From NCBI RefSeq assembly GCF_036785885.1, contig NC_092330.1, positions 3,196,525-3,260,524 of the forward strand: 64,000 nt of DNA, written 5' to 3'. Origin of the DNA: Coffea arabica. Its lineage: Eukaryota; Streptophyta; Magnoliopsida; Gentianales; Rubiaceae. This document shows, one piece after another, positions 22,859 to 36,150 of the stretch; the stretch's first letter is position 1; each line of letters opens with the position of its first letter. The notes under the pieces were generated by a model. The model was given only the letters and a program-made list of their open reading frames with translations, had not been told where the DNA came from and did no database searches. Both the position numbers and the translations under genes were made by a program.

Positions 22859-23335
22859 ACAAGAAGTAACTTTTTTTTTTTTTTTTTATTGTAGGATCTT
22901 TACTCTGGGTTTAAGGTCCACAGAAACCCTATTTAGTTACCAATTGGCTGAATAGTAGTTCTTTGTGAGTCCCCCTTTGATTGCTTTTGGGTCGTTCTTA
23001 GATTAACTCCTGCGTTTGTTTAAATTAGGTGAGTGTGTATGTGGATTATTTATCGATTTCGATAAAAAACAAACAAACCATTCAGTTGGTGAGAGTGTTC
23101 GCCGGGGGGAAGAGAGGTTAGGGCATCCTATCCTACATTGAAATATCGTGGGATCTTACTTTGGGTTTAAGGTCCACAGAACCTGTTCAGTTACCAATTG
23201 GCTGAATAGTGGTTCTTTGTGGATCCCCTTAGATTACTTTCGAGCCATTCTTCGATTAGCTCCTGCGTTTGTTTAAATTAGGTGGGTGTGTACGTGGGTT
23301 ATTTATTGATTTCCATAAAAAACAAGAAGTAACTT
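22859..23335 (-). mobile_element. Poly-A-tailed retroposon with 14-bp TSD and an internal direct repeat
   Basis: ACAAGAAGTAACTT occurs at 22859-22872 and again at 23322-23335, a 14-bp target-site duplication. The plus strand opens with a poly-T run (to about 22887), that is, a poly-A tail on the minus strand, as for LINE/SINE-type insertion. Inside, a unit of about 180 bp beginning GT(A/G)GGATCTT is present twice in direct order (about 22892-23080 and 23149-23321). No ORF is seen, so it is SINE-like or a LINE 3' fragment. Confidence 0.75.
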
Positions 23336-23459
23336 GATTGCTAGCAATTAGTATGGTGAGTCATGGTAACTGGTAGTGTTAGGCACTATTTACTCTTAGG
23401 TTTTAATTCATAATTCGACTTTTTAATTTTAATGGAATGACTTGTTAATCATTAATAAT

Positions 23460-24345
23460 AGATGTTTTTGTAGCAGTAGCTACAGAAAGAGGTTTGTTTT
23501 GATAAGTGTGAAAAAATTCATACAAAAAATTTCAGACAGTAATGGCTAGGGATCAAACAAGAGTGAAATGTCCATTTCCCTAGAAGTTTCAATTCTAATA
23601 GCATCCTCACCACATTCTAATTGCCTTCCTGTTTCAATTGGCAACTAGTTGAATCCTACCATTTGGTAAAAGTATCTTTAATACATCATTTTCTACATCA
23701 AACTTTCTGGCAAACATCATCAGACCCTACCAAAGGACTTGAAAGCAGGAAACCTACAGCCTGCAATTGCAAAAGGATTGGATAACAAGAAACTTTTGCA
23801 GCTGTTTCACAATAATACCATCATTCTGACATTCAAGCCTGTATCGACTTCATGTTGTAAACACATAGGTAACGTTGGCAGTGCATATAAAGAGTCTCAT
23901 CCAAAGATCAGACAAGAAAAATTTAACCGAAATGTGTTATAATGTAGATATGTTTCAAGCTACAAGGGAAACTGAAATGCAGAATATCGAAACGTGAGAG
24001 AAATTGTCAGAACTGCCTGATACAAGTTTGCCCATCCTTTTCCCGGATGTTGGGAGACCATTGTAAATTGTTCTTCACCTTCAAGTAAAATAAACATTGG
24101 TTATCATTTATAATTCCAAAGCAGAATATTTTCAAATGGACCAAAACTTTTGCTAAGAGATCCATGCAATCATGGAAATTGCTTAAATTTGACATCAATC
24201 AATACTTTTGAAGACGTACATGTATAAACAGAGAGGGATTAAAGAAACAACTAACTAACCATCAACCACGATGAATTACAACATTAAACTAAAGTCATAG
24301 GTTGTAACAACTAGTTCTGTACACCACTATTAGTCATTGTTCCAT
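23460..24345. repeat. Direct duplication, copy 1
   Basis: This aligns with 24495-25372 over its whole length. Shared blocks include 'CAGACAGTAATG.CTAGGGATCAAAC', 'TTCTAATTGCCTTCYTGTTT', 'AGCTACAAGGGAAACTGAAAT' and 'AAAGTCATA.GTTGTAACAACT'. The copies differ by many substitutions and indels. There is no gene in either. Confidence 0.85.
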
Positions 24346-24494
24346 TTCCATTAGTTATTCTAAATCTACCTAATATCAAAAACTTTGGGGACTAGATTTG
24401 TTTTGGTCGAAACTTTGGGGACCAATTTGGCGCACAGGGCAAACATTGGGGATTAAAATTACACTATCGGTGTATACACTATTATCATTAGATA

Positions 24495-25372
24495 TTATTT
24501 TTAGTTTTTGCAGCTGTAGCTACCGGAAAAGGTTTCTTTGGCAAGTGTAAAAGCCTCGTACCAAAAATTTCAGACAGTAATGACTAGGGATCAAACCAGA
24601 GTGAAACGACCTTTGCCCCAAAAATATCAGTTCTAATAGCATTCTCTTCACATTCTAATTGCCTTCTTGTTTGAATAGGGTACCAATAGAATTCTACCAT
24701 TTGGTAAAAGGATCATTAATACATTAATTTCTGCAGAATACTTTCTGAGAAAAATATCATCAGATCCTGTCAAAGTACTTGAAAGCACGAAACCCGCAGA
24801 CTACAATTGCAAATGAAACAAATAACAAGAAAGTCTTGCGGCTGTATTGACTTCACATCGCAATCACTTAGGTAACAATGACAATGAAGATAAAGAGTCT
24901 GATCCAAAGATCAGACAAGAAAATTTTAACTGAAATGACTTATAATGTAGATATGTATCAAGCTACAAGGGAAACTGAAATTCAGAATACCCAAATATGG
25001 GAGAAATTGTCATCCAAGTGCAAGAGAATCAACAACACCAGAACTGTAAATTGTCATCCAAGTTTTGCCCACTCTTTTCCAAGATCTTCTAAGGCCATTG
25101 TAAGTTGTTTTTCACCTTCAAATAAAATAAACATTGGTCACCATTTGTGATTCCAAAGAAGAACATTCTCAAATCGGCCAAAATTTCTGACAAGTGATAC
25201 ACACAATCAAGGGAGCTGCATAAATTTGACATTGATCGATACTTTTACAGTCGTACAGAAACAGGGAGGGATCAAAGAAACAGCTAACCAACCATTGACT
25301 TCGATGCATTTTAGCATTAAAACCAAAGTCATATGTTGTAACAACTGCTTCCTTATACAGCTATTTCATTGC
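24495..25372. repeat. Direct duplication, copy 2
   Basis: Second copy of 23460-24345, offset by about 1.03 kb. Short plus-strand frames at 24878-25150 and 25226-25480 overlap it, but the corresponding frames in copy 1 are not conserved, which argues against coding. Confidence 0.85.
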
Positions 25373-27071
25373 AACTATCAAATTCTCAGGTGGTTCAGAA
25401 ATGGCTTTTGGCTATGTACAAAAAGAAGTGCTTTTGGAGCCAGATTTGAAAGTCAGACTATGTACGAAAAGTGCTCTTAACACTTTAATCCAAATCATGA
25501 GGGAGCGGGTTATGTATAGCTTTTGAAATTATTAGGGCATTATGTGAAAAATATTAAACCTCCCGTTTCTTCCCTGTAACTCTCTTTGTACTGCTCTTTA
25601 CTAAATCAATGCTCTGTATGTTTTGCTTCGTTCAATAAGGTACAAGGAATTTTGAAGCTTATGCTTGTCGGCTGGTCCGCAATCCCCATTAAGGTCACTG
25701 CAATTTGGAATGTCATAACTTCTATCTAATGTCTTTCTTTAGAGGTTCATCATCTGGAAAATTTTTTTTCCTGTATTTTTTGCATGTTTGTTCATAAAAT
25801 AGAAAGTGAAGCTCCAAAAACTGAAATGACTGAGAAGTATTTCGCATTCAAGTTAAAAGTGCTAGTGTTTTAATGGATTACCACAAATTTCTTAGCATTC
25901 ACAAATAAAAGCGTAAGTAATTAGGCATGAATCTTTCTTCTAGTCACAAGATAAATGCAATGATTTAACTAGAAGTTTCAGTTTCCAAAACATCAGAGAA
26001 GAGCATACTCGTGCTGTGCCATGATTAGAAGGTGATCTGGAACTCCAACAAAAAATATTGACGAGGAACTTCCAGCTTCTCAATTCTATAGCAAGTCTTT
26101 AGAGGTACTTCAGCACTTCATACACAGCTGCCCCTCAGTAACACAGGAATACCGCAGAACCAGAGGGAACCTTTAAATTAATCTGACCAGAGTTTCTCAA
26201 GACAGCAAAATGAAATTCTTTTATTCCAACTTCCTACTTCAGAGCTAATGTTCTTGTGTTGTTTCATATTTAGAAATCCTACTTGCTTTCGGATTTTTTT
26301 CCTAGAAAATCAAAAAATCAGTCATTGCCTCGTAAGGGTACGTAAGATGCAGAATCAGGACATAGGTCTGTGATAATCTTCATGGTTCCAAATATCTCAG
26401 ATTAATACCGACACTATCGCTTAACATCAGACTAATTTGTCTTAATAGATTATGGTTTGCAGCAATAGACTTCAGCAGGAAGCCGAAGGATTGATAAAAT
26501 ATGCTAAAATAACAAAGGACAAGGGTCTTACAAAGCCAAAGGCTGCCTTTGTGAATCCTAAAATTTTTAATAACCATGACCTTCTCCAATCAACTCTATC
26601 CTTAATTTTCGCGAGCCATAAAATGAATCAAAATGCACGAGTTCTTTTGTTAAACTTGAACAATAGCACTAAATCTTCTCCAAATTTTCCTTGTATTAAT
26701 CAGTCTTGCATGATTTTATCTAGAAGCCTACAGGAAAAGGAATCAGTAACAATGAGAAAGAAAGGCTCCTCCAAAGGATTTACAGTTTGAACTTTGAAGG
26801 AAACAGCCACATGACTACATGAATCCACAACCAAGCAAGAGGACATTTTTATTGTAAATGTGAAAATAGAAGTTGACAAAAATGAAAGCACTCAATAAAT
26901 GGTAACATCTAGATTATGCAATCTCCTCCCAGGATGTGAAATATTAGGAGTGCAGTCAGTAAAACTGGAATTACTTACATGATAATAGGATGCATAGCAC
27001 CAGATGGATATAAAGCTCCATATCCACTAATAATGATGGACAAGGACCTCTTAATGATCTGAAACCCCCTT
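25373..27071. other. 3' flank of the NLR pseudogene, no gene seen
   Basis: Only short open frames (for example 112 codons at 26452-26790, plus strand) without recognisable domains are present. It may include the NLR's former 3' UTR, since the NLR ends at 27072 on the minus strand. Confidence 0.4.
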
Positions 27072-30000
27072 TTAATGGTGGATAAGGACCTTCAAATGCT
27101 CAGTTCCATATCGTATTTGCTCCTCCTCCTTGAGTCTTCTGACCGATTCTTCAACAGAATCTCCACACCGCTGCACTTCAATTACTTGCAAGGTAGTTAT
27201 GTCCACAAAATCGATAGGAACCTCCCTGAGATTATCACATTTCTGCAGCACTAACTTCTGAAGATTAGGCAAATGGTCACAGGAGGCATTCCAGTCAACA
27301 ATGTTTGAGTTATGTAATTTCAAGAATTTGAGTTCAGGGAATTCTCCATCTTGCATCTCCCATTGCGTGCTCTCAAAAGTTATAGAAAGTAACTTTAGAA
27401 CCTCGAGGTTTTCCAGACAGCCAATTGTCGAAATGTGATCCCACCGCAAGAAGAAAGTTGATAAAGTCAACTTTCTAAGACTCAAGGGGAAGCAAAATTC
27501 GCCACTACTAACACTCCTACCGATGTATGATATCTTGAGTGACTCCAAATGAGTCATATCCTCCAACCTTGGAAATTGGTTGCACTTCTTGGAATTATCC
27601 CATGATTTTGAAAAAATACAACTTAATTTTTGAAGATTGGGCAACCCCTTAATATTTCCTCTGCATGTTCCCTATAAGAAAGAGATGGTGAGGAAAGCGA
27701 AACCAAGTTACTTAATTCACAGGAACTTCCAATCTTGCCATCTTGCAATGCGAAGGTAGCATGGTTTTCTACATGAAGATGCCTCAGGCTAGTCATGGTC
27801 CAAATGCTATCCGGTATAGTGACCTTACCTTTCAGTCCCTTCACAAGAAACGTTTCCAGATTCTGTAAGTTGGCTAATGATGAGGGAATAGAGTCTATAT
27901 CACCACCAACTGCCAGATAATGCAACTGAACAAGTAACTCTATTCCATTGGCAAAGGAAGTACCCATGTTGACACATTCCCAATCCAGCACCTTAAGAAG
28001 CTTAAAGTTTTTAGAAATGAACAAAATATCATAAGGGCATCTTGGGTATGTATCAGTGGTGGCATAAAACAGCAGAGAACGAACATCTGGACCAGAAGGC
28101 CTTGACATAAAAAAGTGCTTTCGACTTGCATGAACACATAATCGATATTTCTCGTATGTCATGGAATCTGAAGGATCAAAATCATCAAAATCCATACTAC
28201 CATCAAAAGAAGCTTAAGGTCCATCCATACTGGTTACCACTTACCAGCTCCGAGAAGTTTTCCTCTTTAGATTTTAACAAGCACAAGCAACGCACAATGT
28301 CGTGAACCCGACATGCTTTGACCCCCTCATTGATCTTCTTTTGGTAACAATTATCAAGCTTCTACCGATCAAATCCATCAGGTAATCCTTGGCAAGACCC
28401 TCTAAGCTGTTCGAAGCTTCTTTCTGTATAAACCCTTCGGCCATCCATAGCCTTATCAATTTAGAAACAGAAATCTCCTTGTCCTCTTCCAACGCTGTAA
28501 AGTAAAGGAAACATGCTTTCAAATCACCTGGCAAATTCTTGTAACTCAGTTCTAAGATGTCCATGCAGCGAGTTTGTTGATCACCAACTATCAATGAGTC
28601 TAAGCTTTCTGCAATTTGTTTCCACGATTCATATTCCTTGCTTGTACTGTTAAGAATACCGGCTATTGCAACAACAGAAAGTGGAAGTCCCTTGCAATTT
28701 CTAGCAATTTCTGTTCCAACTTCAAATAGTTCTTCAGGATAGCTTTCCTGATGAAATATCTTCAACTTTAGTAACTCCCAGCTTTCATCATCAGAGAGTA
28801 GACGAAGACTAAGAAGATTGCATTCAGGTGTTACTTTTGAGACCACATCGCAAAGACGACTTGTCATCAGAATCCTACTTCCATTTCCATCATCTGGAAA
28901 TGAGATCTTGAAGTCATCCCATGCCCTAATGCTCCACATATCATCCATAAAGATGAGATAACGATTTTTCTTCAAATGTTTATACAGCACCAAGTCCAAA
29001 CCTTCATTGCTCATGGCAAGGATAGTATCATTAAGCTCAATAATGTGTCTTAGAATATCGAGCAACAAACTTCTTCTACTGTATGCTTGTGAAACACGAC
29101 ACCATGCACGAATATGGAAGTAGCAAACAACTTCAGGATCATTATACACTTTGAAAGCCAAAGTGGTCTTGCCAATTCCTGGCATTCCAACTATGGACAC
29201 AACATCTCTCCGCGACGATCCTCTGGTAAGTTTATCGATTAGAACTTGTTGCTGATCATTTAGAACCACCACCCCTTCCTCAATGTTTGTGATACTAGCC
29301 TGTGGTAATGAAGGCCATAATGTCTGGGGGGCAATGCAATTACCAACGTCACAGCTCTCCTTCTCATGAAGATCTATGACCTGCATCTTCATATGTCTAA
29401 TCTCTTGTGAAACATGATAAAGCCACGGTAAATGGTTCCATTCAGCAGAACCCCCAATCACAATTGAGTCAATGACACATTCTGCCTCATATGCCAGAAC
29501 AATAAGATGTGTACGAAGATCTTCATGTTCCTAATGACCAATTCCCTGATTCAAAGAGTGCCTAAAGAAAGACATCAAGATCTCCAAATCCTCATGGATG
29601 GATTCAATTTGATGGATTACATGCTGAACTGAATCAAGCTTTTGCCTTAGCAGCTGTCTTAGCTTTTGCAAAAGAAATTCAACGAAGCCAAGTTGAGGAG
29701 TCTTGGGGAAATGTAACCTGGGAATTTGAAGATAAAGCTCTTTGAACTTTGGAGTCAAAAGCTGAATTATTTCTAGCGAATCAGAAAGCCAAAAGTCCAT
29801 TTTCGTAACTGCTTCTTCTGTGGTTTGATCAGCTGAAAATGAATTACAGAGAGAGATAACTCTAGCAGCAACTGCTTCAATATATGTCAAGATCTGCTTC
29901 TCATCCTCCTCATTTTCCTTTGGCTGATTGAGGGTTGATTCTATCAAAAATACTAGTGCCTCGTGAAGAGTTCCAATCTGGCGCTTCATGGGGACTATCA

Positions 30001-31440
30001 AACTTGCATCACTGTCCAACAGCTTCAGTACAAGTGCCTTTGCCTTGAAAAGCATAGCATTCACAAGAAACTTGTAAAGTGCATCTCTTACCTTGTTTCC
30101 TATGAAGTCCTCAGCCGAAGAGGATCGATAGAGAGCTTCGATCTGCCTAGGCATGTCGTCCACGAGCGCAAAGATCTGTTCTTCTGTCTTCTTCCTTGTT
30201 TGAGTGAAGGATTTCAACAGAAGGCTCAACCCTTTCTGAAGGGCTGTGAATCTGTGATATAATCCTCCAGAGAGAGAGCGAGGAGAGTTACTGCAATCTG
30301 TTGCTCCGTGAGGAATATTTCAGCATTTAAAATCCAAACCCTGGCAAACAAACTCACAAAATCAATTATAGAGATTGTGTTGCACTTTTGCCTGAGATTT
30401 GAGACCTCCACAATCACAGCCTTAATACTTATTGAAAACTTTTGGACATCCATGTTATCCATCTTTGGTATTTTGACAACACAATATATCAAGGGTAACA
30501 AATCATCATGAAGAACAAGCCCATTTTTCACATCAAGCATGAGATCTAGAAAAGTAAGTCGACATTCTTCCTCTTCTAGGAACTCTAGAATCAACCCTAG
30601 GAACTCTGGAGAAGCAAGATCGACCTTCTGTTGCAGATCGGACAGCAAACTTGCCACATCCTTTTCCATGTTTAAATCCATTTCTGCAACAGACCAGCAC
30701 AGACAACAAACATGTGCTGTGCGGACAGCCACTTGTCCAAAACGAGCCATCATGTGTACTTTCCCATGATACCAATCATTACATGGGTGCTGGATAAAAA
30801 ATTTCAAAGAGTATAGACTCCCATTTAAGGCTTTCATCTGCTTCCTCAGAGTATCAACAACCAAATCAAGTTTTTCTGAGAGTAATTGCAGACTCCATCT
30901 TATGGATGAGCAAAAGTCATCCCTGTAGTCACCCGTCCAGGATGAAGCTGGTTGACAATGAAAAGCATGGGAAGACAAATGTTCATAGTATGCATTCCTG
31001 ATTTCCTGCTTCAACATCTCAATCTGCTCGTTCAAACTGGCAAATACATCTAACAGTGACCAAGGCTCCCTCGGGCAATAGTCCATCCGAAGGCAATCTC
31101 CAACGCCTCTCCAACAGTCCTTCCAACCACATGTGGATTCATAAAATAAATAATACTCTCCTCTGTAATTATCTGCAAATGCATAATGAAGGATTTTCCT
31201 GCATTCTTTTATTGCAGCTGCAATTCTGGGGACCAGCTGATCCAGATTTGGGACAACCTTGTGGGCATCACTCCATGCTCGAGTATAACTGAGAAAGATG
31301 AACAAAAACCTGAATTCTTGTACAAACCGATCCATGCTCTCCATCAGAACTGCATCCGGATTGGCCATTCGCGTCTGCTTCTCTCTCAGTGAGCTGCAAA
31401 TGCGAGTGACCATCTCGTCATCCGCAAGTTTCCTTGGCAT
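27072..31440 (-). pseudogene. R1-type CC-NB-ARC-LRR immune receptor, frameshifted
   Basis: Intracellular NLRs detect pathogen effectors. This one has the layout of the potato late-blight R1/Sw-5-like group. The ATG is at 31438-31440. The long N-terminal extension and coiled coil span 31440 to about 29460. The NB-ARC follows: P-loop GMPGIGKTT (29162-29188), RNBS-A FHIRAWCRVSQ, kinase-2 YLIFMDDMW, RNBS-B GSRILMTSR, GLPLS, RNBS-D CFLYFTALEEDKEI and an MHD-equivalent RVHDIV (about 28305). LRRs run from about 28200 to the TAA at 27072-27074. Total length is about 1,400 codons, close to R1 proteins. Five lesions break it: a one-base frameshift near 30226, an in-frame TAG at 29531-29533, and frameshifts near 28350, 28205 and 27635. 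Several frameshifts sit at short G/T/A runs, so assembly error is possible for those, but the TAG is a substitution. No intron is needed to explain the reading. Confidence 0.9.
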
Positions 31441-34400
31441 TTTTACCTAATCAAAAGCACCCCTCTCCCTAACCAGATTTCTTTGTGTTTTCTAAAGAAG
31501 CCAAGCTAAGTGATAAAAAGTTTCTTGCATCAGGCAGCTAGCTATCTGCAGGTCTTCTTTTCCCATCCCTTTTTCTTTCTTTATACTCTTTCTTATTTCC
31601 TTGCTTTATTTTCGTTCCTCATCTTCACGTCGAATGGGGAGATTAAACAATAGGGTAAATCTTTTATGCGTAAATGCATGCCAAATATGCAAAACAATGG
31701 CTTTTACGGATTACTCCTATATCCTCAAGTTAAATGGCATCAGTTATCACATTCACTATTACAATGGAGAGAAATTCAGCTGTCGGTGTCAATAGCCATT
31801 GTTTTTTTTCTTCTGTTTTCTTCTTTGGATAGAATCCTAAAAGAAACAAGAATGCCTCATAGGTAGCTCGTTTGGAAGAGCAGATTTGGTGAGAAAGGTA
31901 AAGGTTATCAAGAAAAGTTGAATCTTTCTCACGCTTGGGAAATTGAAAAGAAATGGAAAGATATTAGGTCCTTTCCAAGCGAGAAAAACTTTTCGCCCAT
32001 AACCGGCGAAAACGTGAGAAAATAGAGCGGAATGAATTATATCATATGTTTGGCAAAAAAAAAAAAAATTTTATATCATATGTCACTTTTACCCTTAAAG
32101 ATTACAATATAACAATACAATCTAATAGAATTCTCATGTAATCTTAAGATTTAAGGACCTTTATGTAAAATAGTATCTTTTCTTTTCACTTTTCTCAATC
32201 CTTTCTCCTCCAAAACTCCCAAATAACATGGAAATATAATATAATCTTTTCTATTCTTTTCTAACTTAAGGTCTTTTCTTTTCTTTCCTAAACTCCCAGG
32301 GCCACGGGTAGGAACGGCTTTGACGGTTTTGTGTATTTTACACATCGCGTAATCTTGTTTGCACATGACATAATTTTAATTGTATAATGTGTAACTTTAG
32401 AGCAAAATTTTATAAGTCCCACACGCGTTATGAAAATCGAGAAATAAGATGTAATATGAATCATATATTTTTTGTGATCAAATCCTGACCATAGGCTGTG
32501 CAGGGTCTGTCCTTCTTTTGACCGTCCCTCCCCTTATCCAAACTCTCAACCCACACCGGACACTGTAAGTGTATCCCCACAAGGGCAAACTGAAGCTGCA
32601 GCTGTTTTATTTTATTTCCTAACGAATGCACGGTTGAATTAAAGTAAGCAAAAAGAAAATGAAAGCACATCATAGCATAGCTTTTTCCAATTCCGGGGTG
32701 CATCTTTATTCTTTACTAAGAATAAATGTATCAAAAGAATTTTCATAAGATCTTGTGTACAATTAATATGTTAGAGCACCACTTTATTATTATTTTTTTT
32801 ATAGATAGCTTGTTCAATATATATTATTAAACATAGCAATACATATGAGACAAATCTTACCCGTTTCTTATTTTCTTTATGATGTGTAACAAGTTGCTCT
32901 CTAGGTTCAGGGCACCCTCGTCCCCATCTGAATAAATTATTTAGGTTTGAATTTAGGATTATTTTATGGTATTATTATTATTTTTAAATTAGTTTTGATA
33001 GGGTTATTATTATGATTATCGGCGTCAAAGGAGCACGCAAAGGAAGGTAAGAGAAAGCTGCACTCGCACGATTCTAGATCATGGCGAGCCCTATGATTGG
33101 TCCTCTATGTCCAGCATGTTTTCTAGTCTAATTAGGTAGATGCTTTAGGAGTTTATTTTAGATAAATACCTTATCTTATAGGTTTCCTCTTAATATTACA
33201 ATTATGTCAAGTATCTTTATAAATAGGTATATTTAGGGTGTTTATAATTATTCTTCCATTATCAATTATCAATGAGATTCCTAATTAGTTATTCCAATTG
33301 TTGAGAGTTCTCAATCTCCTGTTATTCTCAGAATCTTTGATTTGTGTTTCGAGTTATAACGTGCTTCTTTTTCTTTGTTCTTTTTGTGGATTTCGTTCAT
33401 GAAACAAATTCTTATTACACGCTTCCACCACCTCATCACTTTATTTCTTGTGGATGTCAGGAAAATTATCGAAATTAACCAAATCTTGAAATTTTGAAGT
33501 CACAAGAGCAAAATAAATCAAGAATCAACAATCCGGGATTTGCAAACAAAGAACCTAGTGCTAACTACTCGGATATTGGGAAACTGGAAAAAAAGGGCAC
33601 GGAATGGAATCTAATCTACGAAGTGGAAAATATAATGATATCGAAAAGATAAAAGCACAAGAACAAGGTACAAACAAAGTGAAAATGTGTACAAGAGCAA
33701 GGTATAAACAAATTGAAAATGTGAACTTTAACCCCTAGACTCCAACCTTTTAGAGATTGAATCCAAAGACTGCAACTCTTATGTATTCCTGGAGGCTTAG
33801 CTTCTTAAAATGGCTAATCTATTTGAGAGCAGGAACACTATTCCATCTTATTTACGAACACGTGAGCTTCAAAAGGGTCTTCTCTGTCTCATTCATGGTT
33901 CAAAGACTCCGTCGACACCGAGATGACTCGGCTGAGTCATCACTGGAACGGGACTTCCCGATTCGATACCGGAATGAGATGACTCCGAGATAATGAATCG
34001 CTGAGAACTCGACCGAGACGGATAGAAACGTCCAATTTTAACCAATTTATTTGCTGGTGTACTGGTGGCTGGTGTTGGAGACAATTATGTCTTAGGCCCA
34101 AAAACAGTTTACTTACTGGATCAAGCCTAGATTTCGGCTCCAAACAACCCCTAGGCCAACAAATAATCAGAATGCTTGGTCAATGTATATAAATACAGCC
34201 CAGGCCTAGTACCATTATAAGGCCCACCATTTCTATAAATACAGTAATATGTGTATTAGTATTATTTGGTGCAAACGAACATGAAAAAATGAATGAAACT
34301 TATATCAAATAGTGCCCTGATATATGACCTCACAATTTTTAAAAAATTTTTATATTTGTATATATCACTGGGATTCTCTGTTTTTAAATTTTCTTTCTTT

Positions 34401-34471
34401 TTTATAAGTGAAGTCATATATATTCTACGTCATTTTTTTAGAATTCTTGTAATTTAAAACTTATTACAATT
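31441..34471. other. Intergenic; 5' flank of the NLR and retroelement-like debris
   Basis: The NLR promoter should lie just right of 31440, but I could not pick a clear TATA box. Around 33120-33350 a TATAAATAGG motif, AT-rich text and 'TATCAATGAGATTCC' resemble an LTR or solo LTR, but no second copy lies in the window. A mixed region at 33890-34140 is less AT-rich and has open frames on both strands without known domains. Confidence 0.35.
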
Positions 34472-34808
34472 AAGGAATCATAGTCAAAGAAAAAGGAAAG
34501 ACAACCTTTTTCCACCTTGCATTAATTTGGAAGATATATATGTTAGAGTCTTTCATATTGTTTGATCAAATCAATCCTTTTGTTTCCATTCCAATTATCA
34601 GACAAGTCTAGGTTTTCATCTTTGATTTGTCTACACCTTATTTAGTTCTCTAAAACTTCCACCGATATGTGATATTTCTAGTCAAACTTTTTCTTGGTTT
34701 CTAACATTTTTCTTCTTGATTTTTCCATGACTTTTCCCCCCTTCATTTCCATTGTAGAAAGATACACTTACCTTCCATTTTATTTGGATTTTCATCCTAT
34801 ACAAAACC
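34472..34808 (+). repeat. Duplicated upstream sequence, copy 1
   Basis: Matches 36461-36796 over about 335 bp: 'AAGGAATC.TAGTCAAAG', 'CTTGCATTAATTT', 'AGTCTTTCATATTGTTT.ATCAAATCAAT', 'TTCTTCTTGATTTTTCCA.GACTTTTCC', 'GGATTTTCATC'. Copy 2 lies 0.8 kb upstream of the LRR pseudogene, so these are probably former promoter-distal sequences of tandem LRR genes. Confidence 0.85.
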
Positions 34809-35685
34809 AAATGACCAATTCTACCCAAGTTTTTGCATTCCATCAAAATATTTTACATTTTTTTTTTTTGGCCCGAAGAACATCTATTTTAGAAGATTGA
34901 ATTTGAAGGCCATCCCTCTTTTCTTTCTCTGTATTCTTGTTATTGAATGATAACCTTTTCTCTCTTACTCTCTCCTCTTTTTTTTTTTTTTTTTTTTTTT
35001 AAGATTATGGATAGGAGAATGTTTGTTAAAATTAGAGGTAGGCATTTCACCACGTATTATGTAGGGAAAATTATATTTTATTCAATCTGATTGTTGAAAC
35101 TGCAGCTGATACTGGGGTACGAATTTTGAGGAAAATTAATTATAATTAGAGAAATCACAATGGTTTTTTATAGGTGATAAAAAATCTTTAAAGTGGTTTA
35201 AATTCGGGAATAATTTTATATTTCTCCCTTGAGGTTTAGCCTTGCTTAGTTAGGTATAAGAAATTTACACTTGCTCTCTTGAAAGGCAATCGCTATGATA
35301 ACCTAGAAAAGAATACTTATACCCAAATTTGCAAAAATCAAAAAGTAAAAAAAAAAGGAGCGAGAAAATAATAATTAAGATCAATGACGATTGCAATAAT
35401 TTTTTTAAACCACATAAGGGTATTGCAAAATTAGAGTACAATTTGATGACGCCATCATTAATTTTGGGTTGTTTAAAAATGCAAATTTCAATATCTGGGG
35501 AATGTTTATAAAACTATGCTAAATCCTGGGGGAGATGCAAGGAAGTATCCCATAAATGTAAGTGCAGATGTTATTGCAAATTCCCATCAAAGTTCAATGT
35601 TTATGAAGCTACGCTAAATCTTTTTGACTGACTTAGTGACTTCTGCTGGAATGGCTATATCTATTGTGCTCATACATATATTATA
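34809..35685. other. Intergenic, nothing recognised
   Basis: AT-rich; poly-T runs at 34860-34868 and 34980-35000. No gene. Confidence 0.4.
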
Positions 35686-36150
35686 GGGTAAATTACATAT
35701 AACTCCCCTGTGATTTCGCTTGTTGCCACATGATCCTCCTAATATTTTAAAATGTTCACTACACCCTCTGTGATTTTATATAAAGTGGAAATTTGTCAAA
35801 AAATGACCGATGTAATGTCATTAATTGAAATACCAATAATGTTCTTGTTTAAATATTAAATCAATTGATGGCTTAACTACCTTGTATAAAAGTATAGGAG
35901 GATTACGTCGATAAATGCAAAAATCATAGGCGGGGATATTTATACAAATCATAAGGAGGTTACATAGAGATTAAGATTTTACAACACACGTTTTTAGAAC
36001 GTGTTTGGTATAAATGCCAAAACTAATTATACATTCTGTCCATTTGCCGTTTTATATAAAACTATAAATGGGACATATGGCTAATTTAAAACAGTAGGGT
36101 GGTCATCTGGCATTATGTAAATTCACAAGGGGGTTATAAGTAATTTATCC
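35686..36150. mobile_element. Mutator-type MITE with perfect 9-bp TSD
   Basis: The TIRs read GGGTAAATTACATATAACTC and, at the other end, the complement of GGATAAATTACTTATAACCC. TATATTATA is duplicated at 35677-35685 and 36151-36159. The element is 465 bp and non-coding. Confidence 0.88.

Noticed and set aside
24878..25480. Two plus-strand frames of 84-90 codons
   Set aside because: Not conserved in the paired duplicate at 23460-24345.
33120..33360. Solo LTR with TATAAATAGG
   Set aside because: No second LTR, TSD or PBS found in the window, so kept only as a remark.
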